From assembly GCA_023374045.1 (NCBI GenBank), contig CM041783.1:95019298-95083297 (forward strand): a stretch of 64,000 nt of DNA, given 5' to 3'. The position numbers and the translations under genes were made by a program. Under the pieces are notes generated by a model. It had not been told where the DNA came from. It saw nothing but the letters and a program-made list of their open reading frames with translations, and did no database searches. Each line of letters begins with the position of its first letter. The first letter of the stretch is position 1. Shown piece after piece: positions 8,903-20,876 of this stretch. Source of the stretch: Limonium bicolor (Eukaryota; Streptophyta; Magnoliopsida; Caryophyllales; Plumbaginaceae).

Positions 8903-11900
8903 TGTAAACCCCGGTTTTCACACACTAAAATTTTCTTATTACTTGAACAACTTACTACAATATTTACAGCGGAAGACTAAATAACACCTAAGTCAACCGG
9001 AGCGCTACCGCCACACCCACACCAACTAGTGTGGATGCTAAGGCTAATCCACCTACAACCTAACTCCCGGAACATGCTCCAAGGAGTTTACCACTTACAA
9101 ATAAATAAAATTCTAGCTATGTCGGCGCGTTCCCTTGTCCCAAGCTCAAGAGCAATATCACACAAAGAATCAACTTCACCTGCAACAAACCTGTGGCCAG
9201 CAAACAATCACACAAAAGGCCACAGGCACAAACCAGAAAACGTCAGCAAAGCTGAGTAACAATATCACACCCTGTAAAATTCACTCTCTTTGAAAAAAAC
9301 CTTTTTAGCAGCATAAAGGCACACATCAACACAAACAACCATGTTATCAACCACAAACACAAGTTTACAACACACTCACCTTCCTTGAGACATTTTACCT
9401 TAACACAAACCACCTGTTCATAATGATATCACAATACCAGCAAACTCACCAGAGACAAAATCCAATAATATTTTGGAAACCACATAACAATTCCCACAGT
9501 TTGTATCTCAATTATTAACATTCCACCAATCCTCGGGCACACCGGTCTTTCGACAAAGAGCTACTAGGCTCTCGGCCCCTTGGACAAATAATTCCACCAC
9601 CTCACCCCATGTCCTTAAGTGTGCACACCCCCTATGAATCATCAGTCCATAGAGTAGATCATGATGGCTTAGCTCCAATACATTGGTAGGAGCGAAAATT
9701 CAGTGAATGGCCAACCATGGCTCGACAAATTGAAGGAGCTAACCATAGCTCAATAGTTTCGAAATATATATTTCCAAATTCACACTTCACCACCATAAGT
9801 AATATCAACCTTTCCAACATATAAATATCATCCACAAATATAAAATTGCTCAAAATAACCACCAACCAAAGGATAGCAATAAACAAGATTAATCACATAT
9901 TAAAGTACAAACAACCCACCTTTAGAATTAAAACCTTGTATAAGGTTAGACTTTGTCTAACTTTGTTCCACCTGAATATCCACTCCATCAAAATCAAGCT
10001 TTCTCTTAGCAATCACAGATCAACAAGAATTCCACACCAAGAGTAGTCACCAAAAATCATTCCAGAGCCTTTCAAGGCTAAGCCAAGCAACAAAACACCC
10101 AAAACCATACTTAAACACAATTTTCCTTCTTTCCAAGTTTTAGCACACATATAACCTTACAAGACTTCCTTATACCTTTTACACTTCACCACCTCTTACA
10201 ACTTCAACCACAAGTCATATTAGGACCATAATGACCAGAGAAACCATTAAATCCAATAACCAAACACAATTACACTTATTCAAGCTTAAAGCACACCTTT
10301 ATCCCAAATCACTTCCTAGTAATTCGAAATGACATCCCAAAGGAGTTTCGACCTGAATTTTGACCATAGATATAAATTCGAAATATAAGAATACCCTCAA
10401 AATTTCAGCTCAAACCCATGTCGGAAACTCATCTAAACAACTCCTAAAGCTTAAAGCTCATTATTTTCCCTTGCCATGTCTATCCGACTTAAATATCTTC
10501 ATTCGACTTCATTTTTTGACCATAACCATATGTTCACTATTAAAGACTACCCTCAAAATTTTAAGGCAAGATGAATTCGGGAACCTATTTAACTAAGTCT
10601 CAAGGCTTAAAACACCATTTAAGCCCTCCCACCTTGACCTAGCATTTTTATGTCTAACCACGAGTTCCCACCACCTATAATCAATTATTATGAGTTAATA
10701 TAGGTAGAATAACACACCAAACTCACAAAAATCCCATCGAAATCACTCAAGGAGTCTTAAAACACTTTTTCCTCCCTAAAAGTTCCCTAGAACTTATCCT
10801 ACTTCCCAAAGGTATTTTCGCCTGAATATTTGATATTATTCTAGTAATAACTATCTAAGAACACTGTCAAAATTTCAGCTCAAGAGAAGCTAGGGTTCGG
10901 AAGTTACCATTACAAGAGTTAAAGCTCAAAATCAGGGTTTAAAGAAAGAAATGGTGAGCATAAGTGTTACCTGGAATCTCCTTGCCATTTTAGCCACGAC
11001 CTTACAAGTCCCTTAGCTAAATGAATCAATTTCTTCCACCAACCAATTCGTCCAAGGTCACCAGCTCCTTCTCCCTCCTTGAAATCTTGTTTTTCCTTGA
11101 TTTCTAGCTTGAATCTCCTTCTCCAATGGTGGGTGTTGAGTTCTATGAGCTTCTATGGTGTTCTAATGGCGTGAGAGTGAGTGAGGAAGGCAGGTAAATC
11201 GGTTCCCATCTCATTCTTAAGGATGGCGTGAGTGAATTCCAATTTTACTTCATTAATTAAGTGTAATGATTACTAAGATAACCTTATCTCTTCCTAAGCC
11301 ATTAGATTAGTGACAATTGTCTAGATTAAATCTCAGCCCTCCATGTGTGACCGGCCTTAATGATGAAGGAGACAAGTGGCATGGGTAATAAAGAGTATAA
11401 GACAAAATAGAATGATGTCTTCACTTACAGCCGTCGGATCGTAGATATTTTGCTTGGATGAATCTCCACCATCCATGTGTGACCACCCCTCATTAATGAA
11501 GGTGACACATGTCTTCTCTTGATTGAACCATGTGTAACTAATCATCTCTTGACACCTCGACGCTTACATCATCGTTATGTCATGCCGACATCATCACTGC
11601 ATCATCACTGCATCATCACTGCATCACCACTGCATCACCACTGCATCATCATGGTCAAAGTTGACCATTGACCAAGTTTGACCAATGTCCAATGTTTGAC
11701 CGAAGTCAGACCAAAGTTGACCTAGGTTTGACCACAGTTGACCGGGGCTTCTAGAACTCCATGCAACTCACCGAAATTTCAGTGTTTCTCGGAACTTTCT
11801 GAACTCGGGGTTTCTCCAAGGTTTCTTGGTTGATCCCAACCACTATGGCTTCCTAGTGTCCTAATTAAAATGTCCTAAGGAACTATGGGTTCCATTAGGG

Positions 11901-11922
11901 TTACAAAAATTCGGGGTATACA
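8903..11922 (-). mobile_element. LTR 3 (3020 bp)
   Basis: The left terminus reads TGTAAACCCCGG (CA of the usual ACACC lost). The body is near the majority. The last 120 bases are unusual: GAACTCGGGGTTTC near 11803, about 25 altered bases at 11850-11878 in the CTCGTGTTCTCTAATAATTCC segment, and GGGGTATACA (one T lost) at the terminus. Because this is the LTR's 5' end on the minus strand, this copy's U3 tip is the most altered in the array. Confidence 0.9.
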
Positions 11923-12883
11923 TTCGCCCCCCGTTAAAACAAAGCTTGTCCCGATGCTTAACTTACCACCATCATCACACCAAATACCCAAACACAAATA
12001 CAAATCTTTGACGACAAGGAATACACCAAGCATTAAATAGCCATAAATAAATGTCACATAATCATAGCACACAAGCACATAAGCACACAAGTCAATTTCC
12101 AATACTGAGAGTAACTCATATTAATCATGTCAATAATTATATCAACACCTCATACATGGTGTCAAACTATTTATTTTCAAAAGTATCCAACCACAAAATC
12201 CCAAACTTTAGTTCTCCTTATGTAATCCCTTCATTAAAACATGAACCAACACACAATTCCTCATGATATAAAAGCATATTAACACACATAACCATGTCAA
12301 TTATTTTGTCACTCATCACCTATTACCACACATACAATAACAATCCATCTACTTCAGACAATTCATCACATAGCAAAAAGATATAATTTTGATCATATAA
12401 ACATGTCAAACACTTTAAGTGCCTATTGCATCAAATCTCAGATATAATATCAAACTATCCTCAATTATTTCACCACTAATCAACACCTACGTCTTACACC
12501 AACCACGCTTCCACTGCGCTACTCGATCTAATTTTTCGTGATCACTTACAGGAAGCTTCAGGAATCCTCCACCCTGCCATGGTCAGTGCCAGTGTTGAAC
12601 TATCCTTCCACCTCAATTTGTTTTCAGTTTCCCTTGATCTGACCAGGATCAAGGTCAACCTTCCACGTCAGATTCAAGCAATTTGCACAATTAAACAAGT
12701 TCCAGTTTAATCCTAGTATAGCCCCAATTATCCGACGACCACAACTAATTCCAAACAATCAAACAAATCGGTAACAAGCAACAAACACAATTCCCATCCC
12801 CACGGCTTGTCAAGTTTTTAAGCCTAGATTTAATCTTAACTCAACAAAGCTCCCTAGAGACCAAACCTGCTCTGATACCACTC
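11923..12883 (-). mobile_element. Internal segment 4 (961 bp)
   Basis: Follows the altered end of LTR 3 and continues the disturbance to about 12440: a substituted PPT, AAGCTTGTCCCGATG in place of AAGCTTCGTCCCCGATG, and several 1-bp indels. The PBS at 12869-12880 is intact. The tRNA-like block has lost one base (CTCGAT for CTCTGAT). Confidence 0.86.
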
Positions 12884-15800
12884 TGTAACCCCCGGTTTTC
12901 ACACACTAAAATTTTCTTATTACTTGAACAACTTACTACAATATTTTACAGCGGAAGACTAAATAACACCTAAGTCAAACCGGAGCGCTACCGCCACACC
13001 CCACCAACTAGTGTGGATGCTAAGGCTAATCCACCTACAACCTAACTCCCGGAACATGCTCCAAGGAGTTTACCACTTACAAATAAATAAAATTTCTAGC
13101 TATGTCGGCGCGTTCCCTTGTCCCAAGCTCAAGAGCAATATCACACAAAGAATCAACTTCACCTGCAACAAACCTGTGGCCAGCAAACAACACACAAAAG
13201 GCCACAGGCACAAACCAGAAAACGTCAGCAAAGCTGAGTAACAAATATCACACCCTGTAAAATTCACTCTTTGAAAAAAACCTTTTTAGCAGCATAAAGG
13301 CACACATCAACACAAACAACCATGTTATCAACCACAAACACAAGTTTACAACACACTCACCTTCCTTGAGACATTTTACCTTAACACAAACCACCTGTTC
13401 ATAATGATATCACAATACCAGCAAACTCACCAGAGACATAAATCCAATAATATTTTGGAAACCACATAACAATTCCCACCAGTTTGTATCTCAATTATTA
13501 ACATTCCACCAATCCTCGGGCACACCGGTCTTTCGACAAAGAGCTACTAGGCTCTCGGCCCCTTGGACAAATAATTCCACCACCTCACCCCATGTCCTTA
13601 AGTGTGCACACCCCCTATGAATCATCAGTCCATAGAGTAGATCATGATGGCTTAGCTCCAATACATGGTAGGAGCGAAAATTCAGTGAATGGCCAACCAT
13701 GGCTCGACAAATTGAAGGAGCTAACCATAGCTCAATAGTTTCGAAATATATATTTCCAAATTCACACTTCCACCACCATAAGTAATATCAACCTTTCCAA
13801 CATATAAATATCATCCACAATCATATAAAATTGCTCAAAATAACCACCAACCAAAGGATAGCAATAAACAAGATTAATCACATATTAAAGTACAAACAAC
13901 CCACCTTTAGAATTAAAACCTTGTATAAGGTTAGACTTTGTCTAACTTTGTTCCACCTGAATATCCACTCCATCAAAATCAAGCTTTCTCTTAGCAATCA
14001 CAGATCAACAAGAATTCCACACCAAGAGTAGTCACCAAAAATCATTCCAGAGCCTTTCAAGGCTAAGCCAAGCAACAAAACACCCAAAACCATACTTAAA
14101 CACAATTTTCCTTCTTTCCAAGTTTTAGCACACATATAACCTTACAAGACTTCCTTATACCTTTTACACTTCACCACCTCTTACAACTTCAACCACAAGT
14201 CATATTAGGACCATAATGACCAGAGAAACCATTAAATCCAATAACCAACACACAATTACACTTATTCAAGCTTAAAGCACACCTTTATCCCAAATCACTT
14301 CCTAGTAATTCGAATGACATCCCAAAGGAGTTTCGACCTGAATTTTTGCTTTTTAGGACCATAGAATAAATTCGAAATATAAGAATACCCTCAAAATTTC
14401 AGCTCAAAACCATGTCGGAAAACTCATCTAAACAACTCCTAAAGCTTAAGCTCATTATTTTCCCTTGCCATGTCTATCCGACTTAATATCTTCATTCGAC
14501 TTCATTTTTTGACCATAACCATATGTTCACTATTAAAGACTACCCTCAAAATTTTAAGGCAAGATGAATTCGGGAACCTATTTAACTAAGTCTCAAGCTT
14601 AAAACACCATTTAAGCCCTCCCACCTTGACCTAGCATTTTTATGTCTAACCACGAGTTCCCACCACCTATAATCATTATTATGAGTTAATATAGGTAGAA
14701 TAACACACCAAACTCAACAAAAATCCCATCGAAAATCACTCAAGGAGTCTTAAAACACATTTTTCCTCCCTAAAAGTTCCCTAGAACTTATCCTACTTCC
14801 CAAAGGTATTTTCGCCTGAATATTTGATATTATTCTAGTAATAACTATCTAAGAACACTGTCAAAATTTCAGCTCAAGAGAGCTAGGGTTCGGAAGTTAC
14901 CATTAACAAGAGTTAAGCTCAAAATCAGGGTTAAAGAAAGAAATGGTGAGCATAAGTGTTACCTGGAATCTCCTTGCCATTTTAGCCACGACCTACAAGT
15001 CCCTTAGCTAAATGAATCAATTTCTTCCACCAACCAATTCGTCCAAGGTCACCAGCTCCTTCTCCTCCTTGAAATCTTGTTTTTCCTTGATTTCTAGCTT
15101 GAATCTCCTTCTCCAATGGTGGGTGTTGAGTTCTATGAGCTTCTATGGTGTCTAATGGCGTGAGAGTGAGTGAGGAAGGCAGGTAAATCGGTTCCCATCT
15201 CATTCTTAAGGATGGCGTGAGTGAATTCCAATTTTACTTCATTAATTAAGTGTAATGATTACTAAGATAACCTTATCTCTTCCTAAGCCATTAGATTAGT
15301 GACAATTGTCTAGATTAATCTCAGCCCTCCATGTGTGACCGGCCTTAATGATGAGGAGACAAGTGGCATGGGTAATAAAGAGTATAAGACAAAATAGAAT
15401 GATGTCTTCACTTACAGCCGTCGGATCGTAGATATTTTGCTTGGATGAATCTCCACCATCCATGTGACCACCCCTCATTAATGAAGGTGACACATGTCTT
15501 CTCTTGATTGAACATGTGTAACTAATCATCTCTTGACACCTCGACGCTTACATCATCGTTATGTCATGCCGACATCATCACTGCATCATCACTGCATCAT
15601 CACTGCATCACCACTGCATCACCACTGCATCATCATGGTCAAAGTTGACCATTGACCAAGGTTTGACCAATGTCCAATGTTTGACCGAAGTCAGACCAAA
15701 GTTGACCTAGGTTTGACCACAGTTGACGGGGCTTCTAGAACTCCATGCAACTCACCGAAATTTCAGTGTTTCTCGGAACTTTCTGAACTAGGGTTTCTCC

Positions 15801-15905
15801 AAGGTTTCTTGGTTGATTCCCAACCACTATGGCTTCCTCGTGTTCTCTAATAATTCCTAAGGAACTATGGTTTCCATTAGGGTTACAAAAATTCGGGGTA
15901 TTACA
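12884..15905 (-). mobile_element. LTR 4 (3022 bp)
   Basis: Left end TGTAACCCCCGG, a variant shared with LTR 8. It has a 9-bp insertion (CTTTTTAGG) at about 14349 inside the TTTTTGACCATAG segment, loss of one CT near 13268 (shared with unit 12), loss of one A near 15317 (shared with unit 5) and loss of one C near 15727 (shared with unit 7). These shared variants make it informative for tracing exchange between units. Confidence 0.92.
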
Positions 15906-16869
15906 TTCTCCCCCCGTTAAACAAAGCTTCGTCCCCGATGCTTAACTTACCACCATCATCACCAAATACCCAACACAAATACAAATCTTTGACGACAAGG
16001 TAATACCACCAAGCATTAAATAGCCATAAATAAATGTCACATAATCATAGCACACAAGCACATAAGCACACAAGTCAATTTCCAAATACTGAGTAACATC
16101 ATATTAATCATGTCAATAATTATATCAACACCTCATACATGGTGTCAAACTATTTATTTTCAAAAGTATCCAACCACAAAATCCCAAACTTTATGTTCTC
16201 CTTATGTAATCCACTTCATTAAAACATGAACCAACACACAATTCCTCATGATATAAAGCATATTAACACACATAACCATGTCAATTATTTTGTCACTCAT
16301 CACCTATTACACACATACAATAACAATCCATCTACTTCAGACAATTCATCACATAGCAAAAAGATAATAATTTTGATCATATAAACATGTCAAACACTTT
16401 AAGTGTCCTATTGCATCAATCTCAGATATTAATATCAAACTATCCTCAATTATTTCACCACTAATCAACACCTACGTCTTACACCAACCACGCTTCCACT
16501 GCGCTACTCTGATCTAATTTTCGTGATCACTTACAGGAAGCTTCAGGAATCCTCCAACCCTGCCATGGTCAGTGCCAGTGTTGAACTATCCTTCCACCTC
16601 AATTTGTTTTCAGTTTCCCTTGATCTGACCAGGATCAAGGTCAACCTTCCACGTCAGATTCAAGCAATTTGCACAATTAAACAAGTTCCAGTTTAATCCT
16701 AGTATAGCCCCATTATCCGACGACCACAACTAATTCCAAACAATCAAACAAATCGGTAACAAGCAACAAACACAATTCCCATCCCCACGGCTTGTCAAGT
16801 TTTTAAGCCTAGATTTAATCTTAACTCAACCAAAGCTCCCTAGAGACCAAACCTGCTCTGATACCACTC
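15906..16869 (-). mobile_element. Internal segment 5 (964 bp)
   Basis: Nearly majority sequence, with a six-C polypurine tract and the PBS at 16855-16866. Small differences are one A lost in ATACCCAACACAAATAC near 15970, one T lost near 16518 and one A lost near 16711 (GCCCCATTATCC). It contains no coding frame. Confidence 0.88.
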
Positions 16870-19800
16870 TGTAACACCCCGGTTTTCACACACTAAAATT
16901 TTCTTATTACTTGAACAACTTACTACAATATTTTACAGCGGAAGACTAAATAACACCTAAGTCAAACCGGAGCGCTACCGCCACACCCACACCAACTAGT
17001 GTGGATGCTAAGGCTAATCCACCTACAACCTAACTCCCGGAACATGCTCCAAGGAGTTTACCACTTACAAATAAATAAAATTTCTAGCTATGTCGGCGCG
17101 TTCCCTTGATCCCAAGCTCAGAGCAATATCACACAAAGAATCAACTTCACCTGCAACAAACCTGTGGCCAGCAAACAATCACACAAAAGGGCCACAGGCA
17201 CAAACCAGAAAACGTCAGCAAAGCTGAGTAACAAATATCACACACCCTGTAAAATTCACTCTCTTTGAAAAAAACCTTTTTAGCAGCATAAAGGCACACA
17301 TCAACACAAACAACCATGTTATCAACCACAAACACAAGTTTACAACACACTCACCTTCCTTGAGACATTTTACCTTAACACAAACCACCTGTTCATAATG
17401 ATATCACAATACCAGCAAACTCACCAGAGACATAAATCCAATAATATTTTGGAAACCACATAACAATTCCCACCAGTTTGTATCTCAATTATTAACATTC
17501 CACCAATCCTCGGGCACACCGGTCTTTCGACAAAGAGCTACTAGGCTCTCGGCCCCTTGGACAAATAATTCCACCACCACCTCACCCCATGTCCTTAAGT
17601 GTGCACACCCCCTATGAATCATCAGTCCATAGAGTAGATCATGATGGCTTAGCTCCAATACATTGGTAGGAGCGAAAATTCAGTGAATGGCCAACCATGG
17701 CTCGACAAATTGAAGGAGCTAACCATAGCTCAATAGTTTCGAAATATATATTTCCAAATTCACACTTCCACCACCATAAGTAATATCAACCTTTCCAACA
17801 TATAAATATCATCCACAATCATATAAAATTGCTCAAAATAACCACCAACCAAAGGATAGCAATAAACAAGATTAATCACATATTAAAGTACAAACAACCC
17901 ACCTTTAGAATTAAAACCTTGTATAAGGTTAGACTTTGTCTAACTTTGTTCCACCTGAATATCCACTCCATCAAAATCAAGCTTTCTCTTAGCAATCACA
18001 GATCAACAAGAATTCCACACCAAGAGTAGTCACCAAAAATCATTCCAGAGCCTTTCAAGGCTAAGCCAAGCAACAAAACACCCAAAACCATACTTAAACA
18101 CAATTTTCCTTCTTTCCAAGTTTTAGCACACATATAACCTTACAAGACTTCCTTATACCTTTTACACTTCACCACCTCTTACAACTTCAACACAAGTCAT
18201 ATTAGGACCATAATGACCAGAAAAAACCATTAAATCCAATAACCAACACACAATTACACTTATTCAAGCTTAAAGCACACCTTTATCCCAAATCACTTCC
18301 TAGTAATTCGAATACATCCCAAAAGGAGTTCGACCTGAATTTTTGACCCATAGATATAATCGAAACTCATTCCTTATAATAAATACCCTCAAAATTTCAG
18401 CTCAAACCCATGTCGGAAACTCATCTAAACAATCCTAAAGCTTAAAGCTCATTATTTCCCTTGCCATGTCTATCCGACTTAAATATCTTCATTCGACTTC
18501 ATTTTTTGACCATAACCATATGTTCACTATTAAAGACTACCCTCAAAATTTTAAGGCAAGATGAATTCGGGAACCTATTTAACTAAGTCTCAAGGCTTAA
18601 AACACCATTTAAGCCCTCCCACCTTGACCTAGCATTTTATGTCTAACCACGAGTTCCCACCACCTATAATCAATTATTATGAGTTAATATAGGTAGAATA
18701 ACACACCAAACTCAACAAAATCCCATCGAAATCACTCAAGGAGTCTTAAAACACATTTTTCCTCCCTAAAAGTTCCCTAGAACTTATCCTACTTCCCAAA
18801 GGTATTTTCGCCTGAATATTTGATATTATTCTAGTAATAACTATCTAAGAACACTGTCAAAATTTCAGCTCAAGAGAAGCTAGGGTTCGGAAGTTACCAT
18901 TAACAAGAGTTAAAGCTCAAAATCAGGGTTTAAAGAAAGAAATGGTGAGCATAAGTGTTACCTGGAATCTCCTTGCCATTTTAGCCACGACCTTACAAGT
19001 CCCTTAGCTAAATGAATCAATTTCTTCCACCAACCAATTCGTCCAAGGTCACCAGCTCCTTCTCCCTCCTTGAAATCTTGTTTTTCCTTGATTTCTAGCT
19101 TGAATCTCCTTCTCCAATGGTGGGTGTTGAGTTCTATGAGCTTCTATGGTGTTCTAATGGCGTGAGAGTGAGTGAGGAAGGCAGGTAAATCGGTTCCCAT
19201 CTCATCTTAAGGATGGCGTGAGTGAATTCCAATTTTACTTCATTAATTAAGTGTAATGATTACTAAGATAACCTTATCTCTTCCTAAGCCATTAGATTAG
19301 TGACAATTGTCTAGATTAATCTCAGCCCTCCATGTGTGACCGGCCTTAATGATGAAGGAGACAAGTGGCATGGGTAATAAAGAGTATAAGACAAAATAGA
19401 ATGATGTCTTCACTTACAGCCGTCGGATCGTAGATATTTTGCTTGGATGAATCTCCACCATCCATGTGTGACCACCCCTCATTAATGAAGGTGACACATG
19501 TCTTCTCTTGATTGAACCATGTGTAACTAATCATCTCTTGACACCTCGACGCTTACATCATCGTTATGTCATGCCGACATCATCACTGCATCATCACTGC
19601 ATCATCACTGCATCACCACTGCATCACCACTGCATCATCATGGTCAAAGTTGACCATTGACCAAGGTTTGACCAATGTCCAATGTTTGACCGAAGTCAGA
19701 CCAAAGTTGACCTAGGTTTGACCACAGTTGACCGGGGCTTCTAGAACTCCATGCAACTCACCGAAATTTCAGTGTTTCTCGGAACTTTCTGAACTAGGGT

Positions 19801-19911
19801 TTCTCCAAGGTTTCTTGGTTGATTCCCAACCACTATGGCTTCCTCGTGTTCTCTAATAATTCCTAAGGAACTATGGTTTCCATTAGGGTTACAAAAATTC
19901 GGGGTATTACA
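16870..19911 (-). mobile_element. LTR 5 (3042 bp, longest)
   Basis: Its extra length comes from several small gains: an added A in CCTTGATCCC at 17108, an added CA in ATCACACACCC near 17238, an extra CAC near 17575, and about 10 bases between 18361 and 18383 where CGAAATATAAGAATACC is replaced by a longer variant containing ACTCATTCCTT. The last lies within about 20 bases of the equivalent insertion point in LTR 4. The remainder follows the majority. Confidence 0.92.
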
Positions 19912-19951
19912 TTCTCCCCCCGTTAAACAAAGCTTCGTCCCCGATGCTTAA
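19907..19951 (-). pseudogene. Remnant of a polyprotein C-terminal tail beside the PPT
   Basis: On the minus strand the frame ending here finishes in GDEALFNGGRM and a stop whose TAA lies in the first bases of the LTR (TGTAA). In Ty3/Gypsy elements the pol frame commonly ends across the PPT/LTR border with a G-rich-encoded GGRM-like tail, so I read these last 12-15 codons as the only coding vestige. The frame stays open for 61 codons (to 20092), but the upstream part matches no domain I recognise. The same tail occurs in units ending at 23903, 27900, 31883, 51817 and 55812; homopolymer changes shift the frame in others. Moderate to low certainty. Confidence 0.35.
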
Positions 19952-20876
19952 CTTACCACCATCATCACCAAATACCCAAACACAAATACAAATCTTTGAC
20001 GACAAGGTAATACCACCAAGCATTAAATAGCCATAAATAAATGTCACATAATCATAGCACACAAGCACATAAGCACACAAGTCAATTTCCAAATACTGAG
20101 TAACATCATATTAATCATGTCAATAATTATATCAACACCTCATACATGGTGTCAAACTATTTATTTTCAAAAGTATCCAACCACAAAATCCCAAACTTTA
20201 TGTTCTCCTTATGTAATCCACTTCATTAAAACATGAACCAACACACAATTCCTCATGATATAAAGCATATTAACACACATAACCATGTCAATTATTTTGT
20301 CACTCATCACCTATTACACACATACAATAACAATCCATCTACTTCAGACAATTCATCACATAGCAAAAAGATAATAATTTTGATCATATAAACATGTCAA
20401 ACACTTTAAGTGTCCTATTGCATCAATCTCAGATATTAATATCAAACTATCCTCAATTATTTCACCACTAATCAACACCTACGTCTTACACCAACCACGC
20501 TTCCACTGCGCTACTCTGATCTAATTTTCGTGATCACTTACAGGAAGCTTCAGGAATCCTCCAACCCTGCCATGGTCAGTGCCAGTGTTGAACTATCCTT
20601 CCACCTCAATTGTTTTCAGTTTCCCTTGATCTGACCAGGATCAAGGTCAACCTTCCACGTCAGATTCAAGCAATTTGCACAATTAAACAAGTTCCAGTTT
20701 AATCCTAGTATAGCCCCAATTATCCGACGACCACAACTAATTCCAAACAATCAAACAAATCGGTAACAAGCAACAAACACAATTCCCATCCCCACGGCTT
20801 GTCAAGTTTTTAAGCCTAGATTTAATCTTAACTCAACCAAAGCTCCCTAGAGACCAAACCTGCTCTGATACCACTC
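19912..20876 (-). mobile_element. Internal segment 6 (965 bp)
   Basis: Majority-like copy, with PPT 19912-19921, tRNA-like block 20491-20520 and PBS 20862-20873. Only homopolymer differences are seen (one T fewer near 20525 and near 20611). Confidence 0.9.
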
